The notes beneath the pieces were generated by a model. It ran no database searches. It saw only the letters and a program-made list of their open reading frames with translations, and was not told the origin of the DNA. From NCBI GenBank assembly GCA_032622095.1, contig CP136061.1, forward strand, positions 19,036,991-19,100,990: 64,000 nucleotides of DNA. Direction: 5' to 3'. Source of the DNA: Siphonodentalium dalli. Taxonomy: Eukaryota > Mollusca > Scaphopoda > Gadilida > Siphonodentaliidae. The position numbers and the translations under genes are program-made. Of the stretch, positions 52,982 through 63,259 are shown piece after piece. The stretch's first letter is position 1, and every line of letters begins with the position of its first letter.

Positions 52982-53441
52982 TTGTGGCCCGCCATATCAA
53001 ATCCAGTCGTAAGTCGGGATTTTTTTTACCCTGTGCCAATGCATTCTCTTATATATGCGAGTCGACCATAGGTCGCCTCGCATATATAAGAGAATGCATT
53101 GGCCTAACAATTTTTTACAATTTTAATAATTTGTTCTTGTATTCTTTAACAATTTTATAATTTCACCCATACAGAGCCCCAGACAAACATGAGCAGACGA
53201 CACTCTTCTATATGCTTCTATATATGTGTGGGGCTCCGTGCAGGGTAATGGATGTTTTTTATTTTATGTCCTAAAAATTGTAAGAAACATTTATTTTAAA
53301 AAAATGATAAAAAATTGTTAGGCCAATGCATTCTCTTATATATGCGAGGCGACCTATGGTCGACTCTCATATATAAGAGAATGCATTGGCACAGGGTAAT
53401 AAAATCCCGACTTACGACTGGATTTGATATGGCGGGTCACA
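52982..53441. mobile_element. Hairpin MITE with GTGACCCGCCATATC ends
   Basis: Sister of 40849-41273, with the same long terminal repeat (TCAAATCCAGTCGTAAGTCG) and two CCAATGCATTCTC hairpins. Its central unit is in the opposite orientation. Confidence 0.82.
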
Positions 53442-53897
53442 TTTAACAGACCTCTAATATATAGATATTTGATATCATCATGCTTGGGAAAGGCTGCCCT
53501 TTGTATTCATATATGCAAGCTCCCATTTGTTCTAATCCGAAGACATACATGCAAGATAATTATCGCCCATGATTCTTGGCGTAAAGTCTGTTATAGAAGA
53601 GTAACGGATTGGGACTCTGTCCAAAACAGCATCATCCCAACCGATATCCCAAGCTGTTCTGGACCAAGAATGGGTGCCATAAATTGTCCTCTATTGACGC
53701 ATACGGTTCTGTGTTTATTACATGCCTGAGAAACATCTTGTGTCTAATGAAATATTTCATGTTATATTTCATTTCGATTTTTCTAAACATTAATTGGTTT
53801 TAAAATTCCAGTTGCGTTGTCAAGTCAAACATCATTTACGTCATTTGTCAACAATGTCTTTCTATTCCACACATTGAAACAGCTTAATAATCATGGT

Positions 53898-54146
53898 TTA
53901 ACCCTTTCATGACGGGAGTTGCACTGGTACAACATTAAAGATCCTGTGCCAGTGCATTCTCTTATATATGCGTGTCTCCCATAGGGAGCCTCACATATAT
54001 AACAGAATGCACTGGCTTATGGAGTGAAGTTAAATATTGTTAGGCCCATGTATTCTTTTATACGAGGCTCCATATGGGAGACTAGCATATATATGGGAAT
54101 GCTTTGGCACACGGTTTTCGCAAAATTTCAGTCATGGAAAGGTTAA
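53898..54146. mobile_element. TTAA double-hairpin MITE, older subfamily
   Basis: TTAACCCTTTCATGACGGG to CAGTCATGGAAAGGTTAA with two diverged hairpins (CCAGTGCATTCTCTTATATA; ATTCTTTTATACGAGGC). Confidence 0.8.
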
Positions 54147-54311
54147 GATGCAAGATCAGGCATGTATTAAACAAATTTTTTATAGTCAACTTTTATAACT
54201 ATAGACGGACATGTATATAACACTGGGCCACACCTCATTTTCCGGTCTTTTCTGAACATTGATTTTATAATCAGCTGGATTCTGACCAAATTAGCTGGCC
54301 GAAGCTGTTGC

Positions 54312-54701
54312 TTAACCCTTTATTATCCCCATAGGGAGCCTCGCATATATAAGAGAATACACTGGCCTAACAATATTTACCATGACCTTGTATGCCAGTG
54401 CATTCTCTTATATATGCGAGGTTCCCTATGGGAGTCTCATATATATAAGGAAATGGACTGGAGCACATATAAGAAAATGCATACGAGCTGCACTGGTACA
54501 GCATTAAAGATCCTGTGTCAGTGCATTTTCTTATATATGCGAGACTCCCATAGGGAGCCTCGCATATATAAGAGAATACATTGGCCTAACAATATTTACC
54601 ATGACCTTGTAAGCCTATGGGAGTCTCGCATATATAAGAAAATGCACTGGCACAGGATCTTCAATGCTGCACCAGCGCAGCTCCCGTCATGAAAGAGCTA
54701 A
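54312..54701. mobile_element. Rearranged TTAA hairpin MITE
   Basis: Starts TTAACCCTTTATTATCCCCA and ends GTCATGAAAGAGCTAA. At least three hairpin halves are present in a scrambled order (54340, 54400, 54520, 54600), as if one copy inserted in or recombined with another. Confidence 0.7.
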
Positions 54702-54705
54702 ATAC

Positions 54706-54953
54706 TCATTGACAGGTTGTTATCCGTCAGGAAATGTTCAGATAATAAGTTCAACAAATGACCATAGGTAGTTTTGTTTAACTTTTTATGAACATTTTCC
54801 ACCACTAAATATAAATCCCTCTGCTCTTGTATTACATGTATTACATGTATTTCTGTCTGTTATCTGTTCCTATACCCCTCCAAATTTATAATAGACCATT
54901 CCAATATACACTGTTATAACTGTGCGGGAGAATCCATTTATTGAAGAAAGGGT
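54706..54953 (+). mobile_element. Unamplified relative of the satellite-founding MITE
   Basis: TTGACAGGTTGTTATCCG, GAAATGTTCAGATAATAAG at the left and GCGGGAGAATCCATTTATTG at the right, as in 13600-13820, with a single copy of the left unit. Confidence 0.75.
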
Positions 54954-55182
54954 TATGTGTCCACACACACACACTGTAACATTGATTCAATACTAATCTC
55001 TTCTTGCCTATGAGATTCCATCAGATTCCAACAACAATAACAATTCTTCAAAAGACGCTTTAGTTATTAGAATCAATTAATTACCAAAAGATAATGCTCA
55101 CCATTTGTCAATGCTAATATAGAGTTTCCCAAAACAAGTTATATATCAAACATTATGTTCAATGCAATTTGGTATCGAGAGT
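54954..55182. other. Spacer, nothing recognised
   Basis: A short CA run (54962-54974) only. Confidence 0.4.
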
Positions 55183-55187
55183 ATGTC

Positions 55188-57292
55188 CACACGGAGGAAC
55201 CGATCCCGGGAAAACAAGGATATCCCCGGAAAACAAGGATGGCCAACGCGGCAACAAGTAAAATTTGTGTTTTCCGTGGCGGTGAAATTGAGTTTTCGCC
55301 GCCAAAGTCCGTTTGTTAGGACAATGGAACGGTACGTATCACCTATCATTGATTTATCCCAGTGAACTGGGTATTGTGAAGGGTGCTGGCAGTGGTTAAA
55401 TGTCTGAGCAAACGATACACGCTGCTGTAGTGGTGCCACCAACTGGATACCCTTGGCCAAAATACCGGCATTGTTGACAAAACATCCATCATTTTTTTCA
55501 AAAATATACACTTATCGGTGGGTGCGATTGAGCCGATTCGAAGCCAAATATCTCCCAAGCATTTCCACAAAATTTCAGTGCAAATGTCCCACAAATAAGC
55601 ATTTTATTGAGCATAACGTGAAGGTGGTGCAACGATTATTTGACAACGCGGGTGACGAGGAAGTGCCAACGCGGAACACAAAATACGAATATATTCAAAT
55701 ATGATGTTCGAAAATAGGTCTGTGCAGCTATGTGCTACATATATCACTATTGTTGTTAATATATATGCCGTAAGATGCAAATCATAGGATTATTCAGCTA
55801 TGGAAATGTAGTAGTTATATAGCTATGTGGTATATACAACACGCGGACGCTTTGTCAATAACCCATATATATGCGACCAAGTTAAATATGTTAACTACTT
55901 TTATATTTACAGAACGAGATAGAATAGTGCCGATATGGATGGAGTCGCTCCACTTCAAGACATAGACGGGATAGATGGCGAGGGAATATTCCTTGATCAA
56001 ACCAATATTTACAGAACGAGATCGAATAGTGCCGATATGTCCCATATGGATGGAGTCGCTCCACTTCAAGACATAGACGGGATAGATGGCGAGGGAATAT
56101 TCCTTGATCAAACCAATATTTACAGAACGAGATTGAATAGTGCCGATATGTCCCATATGGATGGAGTCGCTCCACTTCAAGACATAGACGGGATAGATGT
56201 CGAGGGAATATTCCTTGATCAAACCAATATTTACAGAACGAGATCGAATAGTGCCGATATGTCCGATATGGATGGAGTCGCTCCACTTCAAGACATAGAC
56301 GGGATAGATGTCGAGGGAATATTCCTTGATCAAACCATTCCGTTTGAGGATGAAGTTGTTATGACATCAACACCAAAGTCGTCAAAAAAGTCAACCTCTG
56401 AGTCTGAGCCTGAGCTTGAGAGTGCGTTAACATGCGGATATGTGAGAAATCATTCAAATCGGCGATTCGATTAAATCGACACACGAAAAAGCATTCAGCG
56501 AAAATGATGGCATGCGAGCATATCCATATCGGACATATCGGCACTATTCGATCTCGTTCTGTAAATATAAAAGTAGTTAACATATTTAACTTGGTCGCAT
56601 ATATAGGGGTTATTGACAAAGCGTATACACGTGTTATATATACCACATAGCTATATAACTACTACATTTCCATAGCTGAATAATCCTATGATACTTGATT
56701 TGCATCTTACTGCTATTATATCAACAACAATAGTGCTATATGTACCACATAGCTGCACAGACCTATTTTCGAACATCATATTTGAATACATTCGTATCTT
56801 GTGTTCCGCATTGGCACTTCCTCGTCACCCGCGTTGTCAAATAATCGCTGCACCACCTTCACGTTATGCTCAATAAAATGCTTATTTGTGGGACATTTGC
56901 ACTGAAATTTTGTGGAAATGCTTGGGAGATGTTTGGCTTCGAATCAGCTCTATCGCACCCACCGATAAGTGTATATTTTTGAAAAAAATTATGGATGTTT
57001 TGTCAACAATGCCGGTATTTTGGCCAAGGGTATCCAGTTGGTGGCACCACTACAGCAGCGTGTATCGTTTGCTCAGACATTTAACCACTGCCAGCACCCT
57101 TCACAATAACCAGTTCACTGGGATAAATCAATGATAGGTGATACGTACCGCTCCATTGTCCTAACAAACGGACTTTGGCGTCGAAAACTCAATTTCACCG
57201 CCACGGAAAACACAAATTTTACTTGTTGCCGCGTTGGCCATCCTTGTTTTCCCGGGATATCCTTGTTTTCCCGGGATCGGTTCCTCCGTGTG
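55188..57292. mobile_element. Foldback transposon-like element, 2.1 kb, about 750-bp arms
   Basis: The left arm (55188-about 55935) and right arm (about 56521-57292) are inverted copies at roughly 95 % identity. The tips are CACACGGAGGAACCGATCCC and the complement, followed by a duplicated GGGAAAACAAGGATATCCC motif. A 5-bp direct repeat ATGTC flanks it (55183-55187, 57293-57297). The loop holds four 111-bp repeats and a short unique part coding a C2H2 finger. I cannot assign it to a superfamily: 5-bp duplications occur in Transib and others, and no transposase is present. Confidence 0.8.
55935..56530 (+). pseudogene. Acidic 37-aa repeat plus C2H2 zinc-finger reading frame
   Basis: From ATG at 55935 the frame encodes MDGVAPLQDIDGIDGEGIFL followed by DQTNIYRTRSNSADMSH, repeated four times at a 111-bp period. 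It continues PFEDEVVMTSTPKSSKK, SESEPELESALT and a cysteine. In the next frame CEKSFKSAIRLNRHTKKH completes a C2H2 finger (C-x2-C, then H-x4-H). The frames disagree by one base near 56432, so the finger is broken as read. A consensus-like 3' splice site TTTTATATTTACAG precedes the first repeat at 55911, hinting that this was an internal exon. It could be a captured host gene fragment or the remnant of the element's own protein. Confidence 0.5.
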
Positions 57293-57297
57293 ATGTC

Positions 57298-58731
57298 GGT
57301 CGGCTCAACGAATATTTGCAAGGCCCCCATTGAGCTTTGATGGGTGGGTTCGATGACTCAAATAAAATATTTTTTACCCCCGAAGCAAAATAATTGTAAT
57401 AGGAGCGTTAATTCGGATAATATATATTTAAAATTTTCAAATCCATGAGTTTTAGACGGGGTTAGGGGGGGGGGGGGTCCGGTTTGGAGAGGTTTTAAGG
57501 TAGTTGACTGTGGTTATCATTATTTTTGGGCAATTCGGGCAATTAATCATTTTTATACGCGCTTTTTGAAAAAAGGTTGTATTATGTATTCAGTCTGTCC
57601 GTCTGTCTGTCGTTCCGTCCGTCCGTTAACATTTTTGGTTTCCGATCGATAACTCCAGTTTGGATTATTTGATCTGAACCAAAGTTGGTATGTGTATTTC
57701 CCAGCTAAAGATACAGGCCAAGTTCGAATATGGGTTCCGTCCAGTTATTTTAATGTGAGTTACAGCCCTTTTTCGACTTAGAATTTGACCAATTTCATAA
57801 CATTTCGGTTTCCGACCGATAACTCTAGTTTTGATTATTTGATCTGAACCAAAGCTGGTATGTGTATTTCCCAGCTAAAACTACAGGCCAAGTTCGAATA
57901 TAGGTTCTGTCTAATTATTTTCACATGAGTTACAGCCATTGTTCGACTTAGAATTTGACTGCATTTTGGCATTGAAATTAGGGGTATATCAGATATTCTT
58001 CAAATGTAAGCCCAAAGTATTATTTTATTTTGCGGTAGTACAATTCGAAATAGCTAAAGGGCGTATTTTGCCACGCCCTAGCGATGCTCTTGTTGATAAC
58101 TGAAGCAGCATTTCAAAATTTTTTGTTGGAATCTGATGATATGGGGACCATCAAATCGGATTGAGTACCTTTAACCCTTTCTATACTAAATATATTCTCC
58201 CACTCAGTTATAAAAGTACATGACACATGAATTATAGTCTGTTGAGCTTGAAGGGTGATGTTTGACATTCTCCAATTACTTACTAGGCCACTTACAAACA
58301 GTGCTTTGCAATAATCAATAAATATAGCGGAAATTGTTCTGTTGACTTAATGTCAACATTTTTAATGCTTGTAAAAATTGTTTTAGATCTGCATATATTA
58401 TATATACTCTAACTTACTTGGTATAAAGCCAAATAAATGATATGTTCACAGGCATAGCCCGAATTGTGCCGATATCGATCTCAGCAAAACTTTTGATTTT
58501 GTTTGAAAACCACCTAGATTATTATGATACAAAAGTTCAAAACTGCTTAGAAAATAGTGGAATTTTTTCCACAAAATTACATGTATATAAAACATTTTAA
58601 TTCGTAAAAAAAATAAGGAAAATGCCTCCCATCATCATTTAATTTCCCATATATAATTACCTGAGAACATATATAATTACTTGAGAACATATATAATTAC
58701 CTGAGAACCTATATATTTTTATGGCCAAATG
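57298..58731. other. Intergenic DNA with poly-G run and a tandem duplication
   Basis: 57466-57478 is a G run. 57605-57630 is a TCCG/TCTG simple repeat. 57640-57800 and 57808-57960 are direct copies (TTTCCGAYCGATAACTC, GTATGTGTATTTCCCAGCTA, CAGGCCAAGTTCGAATAT). 58176-58225 is a TTAACCCTTTCTATACTAAA MITE end. 58660-58710 is three copies of ACATATATAATTACYTGAGA. Confidence 0.7.
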
Positions 58732-59154
58732 CAAGCCTTGAAAGAGAGAGTCTTATCATTTCAGAATGAGGTCCCCAGAGGGTGAATTTAGTGATGCTAT
58801 CGCACACATCTGGCTAGCAAAACCATATTCACTCTGGGGACCTATCTATTGTCAAATTAACATTGCTTTTAGTTATTTTTTCCCTTCTGTTCAGTTTCTA
58901 TATCCTCTAATTAGATACTTATGTTCAGTTACTTTCTCCCCTAATTTGCAGAAGATAATCGAGGTGACTAATTGGTGAACATCACCAACTTCAACTGGGG
59001 AACAATCTTATCCTAGGTCTCCTATAGCAGTTGAGGCCTAAGCAGAATGAGGTTCCCAGAGGGTGAATTTGGTGACGCTAGTGGGATATCATTGCTAAAT
59101 TTACCCTCTGTGAACCTCATTCTGTAAATGACAGACACACTATTTCCAGGCTTG
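58732..59154. mobile_element. Diverged long-form GAATGAGGT MITE
   Basis: CAAGCCTTGAAAGAGAGAG to CACTATTTCCAGGCTTG. Hairpins are shortened by deletions; flanks do not match. Confidence 0.75.
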
Positions 59155-59228
59155 CTTAATTGTAAATATTATGATTTGCTGATTACCTCTTGCTGCTGCT
59201 GTCAATAGTTTTCTTCTCTGTAATCACC

Positions 59229-59685
59229 TGCATTCACCCTCTGGGGACCTCATTCTGCTTGGGCCTAATCTTCTGGGAAGTATCTATAGTTTCAAATTAT
59301 CATATTCGGTTACTTCCCCCCCCCCTTCTGTTCAGTGTCTATATACCCTAGTTTGCAGAAGATAAAATGCATAATCAAGGTGGCTAATGGATGAATATCA
59401 CCAACTTCAACTGGGGAACTTCAATCTGATCCTAGGTCTCCTATAGTAATTGCGGCCTAAGCAGAATGTGGTTGACATGGGGTGAATTTGGTGATGCTAG
59501 CCCACAATGCGGAATAGCATCACTAAGTTCACCCTCTGGGAACCTCATTCTGCTTACACCTCAGCAGAATGAGGTTCCCAGAGGGTGAATTTGGTGATGC
59601 TAGCCCGCTGTGCGGGGTAGCATCACTAAATTCACCCTCTGGGGACCTTATTCTGCAAATGACAGACACCCTATTTCAAGGCTTG
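59229..59685. mobile_element. Composite GAATGAGGT MITE
   Basis: The left hairpin is truncated (starts CATTCACCCTCTGG). Then come a long-form centre, a full right hairpin, and a further short-form hairpin ending CCCTATTTCAAGGCTTG. It appears to be a recombinant of long and short copies. Confidence 0.75.
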
Positions 59686-59744
59686 GTTTCATGTCAATTT
59701 TCAAAGACACAGTATCAAATGATCTGTGATGTCATGCTCAGGTA

Positions 59745-59959
59745 CAGTAATGCCCTAATTAATCGACTCCTTTAACCACAGCAGAATTATGGGTAACTTT
59801 TCAGGATTTAGTCGGAAATATGGCTTGTTGCCATTCATCGGAATACTCTCCCCGAGAGCTTTCCGATGAATGGCAACAAGCCATATTTCCGACTAAATCC
59901 TGAAAAGTTACCCATAATTCTGCTGTGGTTAAAGGAGTCGATTAATTAGGGCATTACTG
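59745..59959. mobile_element. Palindromic TA-flanked MITE
   Basis: CAGTAATGCCCTAATTAATC and inverse, with TA at 59743-59744 and 59960-59961. Nearly perfect 215-bp palindrome, without the internal duplication of 7420-7705. Confidence 0.88.
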
Positions 59960-60068
59960 TATGTTCAATCTGAGTCTTTGTCTCTCATAGCAGATGAGGC
60001 CATAGAGATTGGAAGCCATATTGTTTTGAGATGTAGCATATGGAAAGTAAACAAATTGTAACGAATGT

Positions 60069-60366
60069 TTAACCCTTTACCCAACAAACCGGCCAAATAA
60101 AGCTTCAGTCTGTCTTCGGTCTGTCTCAATAGAACCATACAAATATGGATATCATTGGAACCGGCTCCTTGACCACATTGTGATAGTTACAGTTATGCCC
60201 TGTGCCAATGCATTCTCTTATACATGCGAGTCGACCATAGGTCTTACATTCTTTAACAATTTTATAATTTTTAATGTGTTAAGCCAATGCATTCTCTTAT
60301 ATATGCGAGGCGACCTATATAAGAGAATGCATTGGCACAGGGCCGTTTTGTTGGGTAAAGGGTTAA
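60069..60366 (+). mobile_element. TTAA double-hairpin MITE, internally deleted
   Basis: A 298-bp relative of the 400-bp class. Both hairpins have lost one arm (the left is cut after GTCGACCATAGGTC; the right after GCGACCTAT), consistent with slippage across hairpins. Confidence 0.85.
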
Positions 60367-60523
60367 TATCACAATTTATAGATCGGGTTTATTGAATGGA
60401 ATACTGGTAGGATCATGTAATAAATGTCAATACAGCATACTTGAAGTGTATTTACACTGACTATAATAAGTGAGATCACTAACTCGCGGTGAATCCGCCA
60501 TTTGGTCTTTGGAGGTCAAAGTT

Positions 60524-60962
60524 AAGAAGTAGCATCTATTATTAGCATATGGCTCCAGTCTGGGAATTCCCAAAATAAAATGGCAAAAGTTCGTTACCGA
60601 ATCGCAGGTGCGAGAATTTCATAAAACTAATTAAACAATCACCCTGGATACATACATTACGTAGGTTTCACGCAGTAGATGGATTGAGTATATCACGTAT
60701 ATGTTTTTGAGTTATTTGTTTTATCACAAGTACTCTCTATTTAAAAGTAACTTATGGGAGGTTCGTTGACAAAAGAGGGTGTCTGAATGTCTGCATCGTC
60801 ACCAGATCCCAACTCTGTAGATGACATGGCCACAAAACAATTCTTAAACACGTAGTTGCACTCAGAATAAATGAAAGTAAGTCATAAAATGCTGATAAAA
60901 ACTACTCATTCTCAGCTGTCGAATGTTTACAAATGGATGCTACTTCTTAACTTTGACCTTTT
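60524..60962. mobile_element. Inverted-repeat element
   Basis: GGTCAAAGTTAAGAAGTAGC at 60526 and GCTACTTCTTAACTTTGACC at 60941 form a 25-bp inverted pair around 390 bp without coding content. Confidence 0.65.
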
Positions 60963-61029
60963 ACCGGTGGGTTGGGTAAAATGCTAGGAATTGGACCATA
61001 TGGAACCATCGGCCATCTTGAAAATCGCG

Positions 61030-61222
61030 AACCAGTGATAAGGCTTATGGTGTACTTACTTGTTATAATGGTTTTATAAATGGACTCTTGTATTGCATAA
61101 TACTTATTGGATCACAGAAAAGTGATGTCAGAGAGTAAATTGAACTTCAGCATTAATGACTTCTCCCTGATGATGGTTCATTTCTCCCTAATAATCTAAT
61201 ACAGAGAAGTGACTTCTCACAT
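61030..61222 (-). mobile_element. Unamplified copy of the GAGAAGTCACTTCTC repeat
   Basis: Inverse of 19075-19230; see that entry. Confidence 0.65.
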
Positions 61223-61225
61223 TTT

Positions 61226-61667
61226 CATGAATGGAGCTTCCTGAATTTTTGGGAAAGCCTTGTGCCAATGCATTCTCTTATATATGCGAGTCGACCATAG
61301 GTCGCCTCGCATATATAAGAGAATGCATTGGCCTAACAAATTTTATATTATTTTTTTGTAATTTAAAAAATGACAAGAAATTGTTAAAGAATGTAAGAAG
61401 TAATGATAAAAAATAATAAAAATTGTTAAAGAATGTAAGAAATAATTGTAAAGAATGTAAAAAAAATTATATAGAATGTAAGAAAAAATGATAAAAAATG
61501 ATAAAATTGTGTGTGTTAAATTATGTAAAAAAAAATGATAAAAAATTGTTAGGCCAGTTCATTGTCATATGCAAGGCAACCTATGGTCGACTCGTATATA
61601 TAAGAGAATGCATTGGCAGAGGGTCTTTAATGTTGTGTTAGCGCAGCTCCCATCATGAAAGTGTTAA
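61226..61667. mobile_element. TTAA hairpin MITE with an expanded AT-rich spacer
   Basis: TGAATGGAGCTTCCTGAA to CATCATGAAAGTGTTAA. The left hairpin is intact, the right decayed. The spacer AAATTGTTAAAGAATGTAAG has been multiplied about six times. Confidence 0.78.
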
Positions 61668-62466
61668 ATTCACTAGGCTGATCCTTGCCAATATACCCTA
61701 TATTATTTTGTGATTAGTCACAAAATGAAAATTCCTTATTTCTGCTCTGCAATCCTCAATACTACACATACAGTAGTTGGTGCTTCTTGTAGCTTTTCTG
61801 CACTTTGTATAAAGTTGTACATTACTTTTACTAAAATGAATGTTATTAATGTTGTCTTGTTATGTACACCAAAGGACTAGCCAGCCTAGTCAATTTCATA
61901 ATAAAATATGAAAAATCAAGTGTTTTATTCTTATTAATAACCATAGCACACTCTCAAGCGATACCGAACCTAAATGTTCGAACCCATTGCAATATGCATA
62001 TCTCATATGGTTGTCAATTTTATCAGTGGAGGAAATATCGCATGTGGTCAAAGTGTTAATTCCACTGGCAAACCATCCCACTGAATAAAGAAACCACTGA
62101 CCCCCGGTTAGCAACTGACAAACTAGCCCAGATACACGAATCGGTTACTCATTCTGTGAATCAGAAATCCGCGCTTATCTGGGATCAAACAAACTTTTCG
62201 ATCGGTGGCGGCTTATGGTGAGATAATACGCTATGCACCTTGCCGACTGATCCACCAGATCTGTGATTTAGTGTAGACATCACGGGCTATGTAAGTAATA
62301 CTTGTAAGTTGAAACATGTGTTACTATGGTATGGCGGAAAAATGGTTTTACGGCACCAAATCTACATGTTTATAGATATCGGCCCAATGTCCAGGAAAAT
62401 CGGCCCAATGTCCAGGAAAATGTGTAAGCTCTTCCCACTCATCCAGTATCATTGTCATTATTGAAG
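61668..62466. other. Intergenic DNA, nothing recognised
   Basis: A short direct repeat ATCGGCCCAATGTCCAGGAA at 62379-62420 only. Confidence 0.4.
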
Positions 62467-62927
62467 CACACTTGAGAATTAAGGTGCCTGTCATTTGCAG
62501 AATGAGGTCCCCAGAGGGTGATTTAATGACACTATCCCACATAGTGGAGTAGCATCACTAAATTCCCCCTCTGGGGGACCTCATTCTGCTCAGGCCTCAT
62601 CTTCTCTGGAAAGTTTCTTTATTATAAAATTTCTATAGAAACTTGTTCACAAAGATCTATTTCTTTTTTAGTTTTGTTTCTCTATATCCCCAAATTGGCA
62701 GATGACACATTGCATAATCGAGGTTCCCAATGGGTGTACATTACAATATTCACCATTTTGGGAACTTCAATCTGAATCTTTGTTTCCCATGGCAAATGAG
62801 GCCATGCAGAATGAGGTTCCTAGATGGTGGATTTGGTGATGCTAGCCCACTATGCAGGATAGCGTCACTAAATTCACCCTCTGGGGACCTCATTCTGCAA
62901 ATGACAGACACATTAAACTCAGACTTG
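62467..62927. mobile_element. Diverged long-form GAATGAGGT MITE
   Basis: Two hairpins and a centre closest to 51476-51904, in opposite orientation (TTTCTATAGAAACTTG, CAAATTGGCAGATGACAC). Flanking TATTGAAG and TATTGATA may be a decayed duplication. Confidence 0.78.
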
Positions 62928-63259
62928 TATTGATAATTGGATTATTCCATTTTGCTATACGTTGGCCACAAACTTCTAAACAGTTTGACAGTGTTATGTG
63001 CAGGCGGTATGGTTATGCGAGTCAGGTGACTTCTATTGGCAATGTCAACACATGTTACAAGATACACGTACATGTGGCTGAACCTGGCTATTATCTTTGT
63101 GCCAATATTCTGGACAATTTTCAAATGTGGTTCTTGTTTGCATTGATGTTTGACTACACGATACGTGCCTAACATGCTCGTGCCCGCAAATGTGTTATGA
63201 TCGAAAATACTAGTCTCAAAATTCTTTGTATTGCTTTCTTTCAAAGTTTGGATGATGGA

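Larger units (their letters stand above)
52380..53730. repeat. Two inverted copies of a dispersed repeat
   Basis: 52405-52460 plus 52723-52740 (CACAAAAGCTTGGGATATTG, GTTGGATTGACACTG, TTTTGGACTGAGTCCCGCCC) is the inverse of 53600-53665 (GGGACTCTGTCCAAAACAG, CATCATCCCAACCG). The left copy is interrupted by the MITE at 52461-52714. Confidence 0.65.

Noticed and set aside
55815-56333. 172-codon and 131-codon minus-strand frames
   Set aside because: Antisense of the 111-bp repeats. The plus-strand frame is preferred because it leads into a recognisable C2H2 finger.
55188-57292. ProtoRAG/Transib element
   Set aside because: Only the CAC start and the 5-bp duplication fit. There is no RAG1-like or Transib transposase and no 12/23 spacing that I can show, so it is left unclassified.
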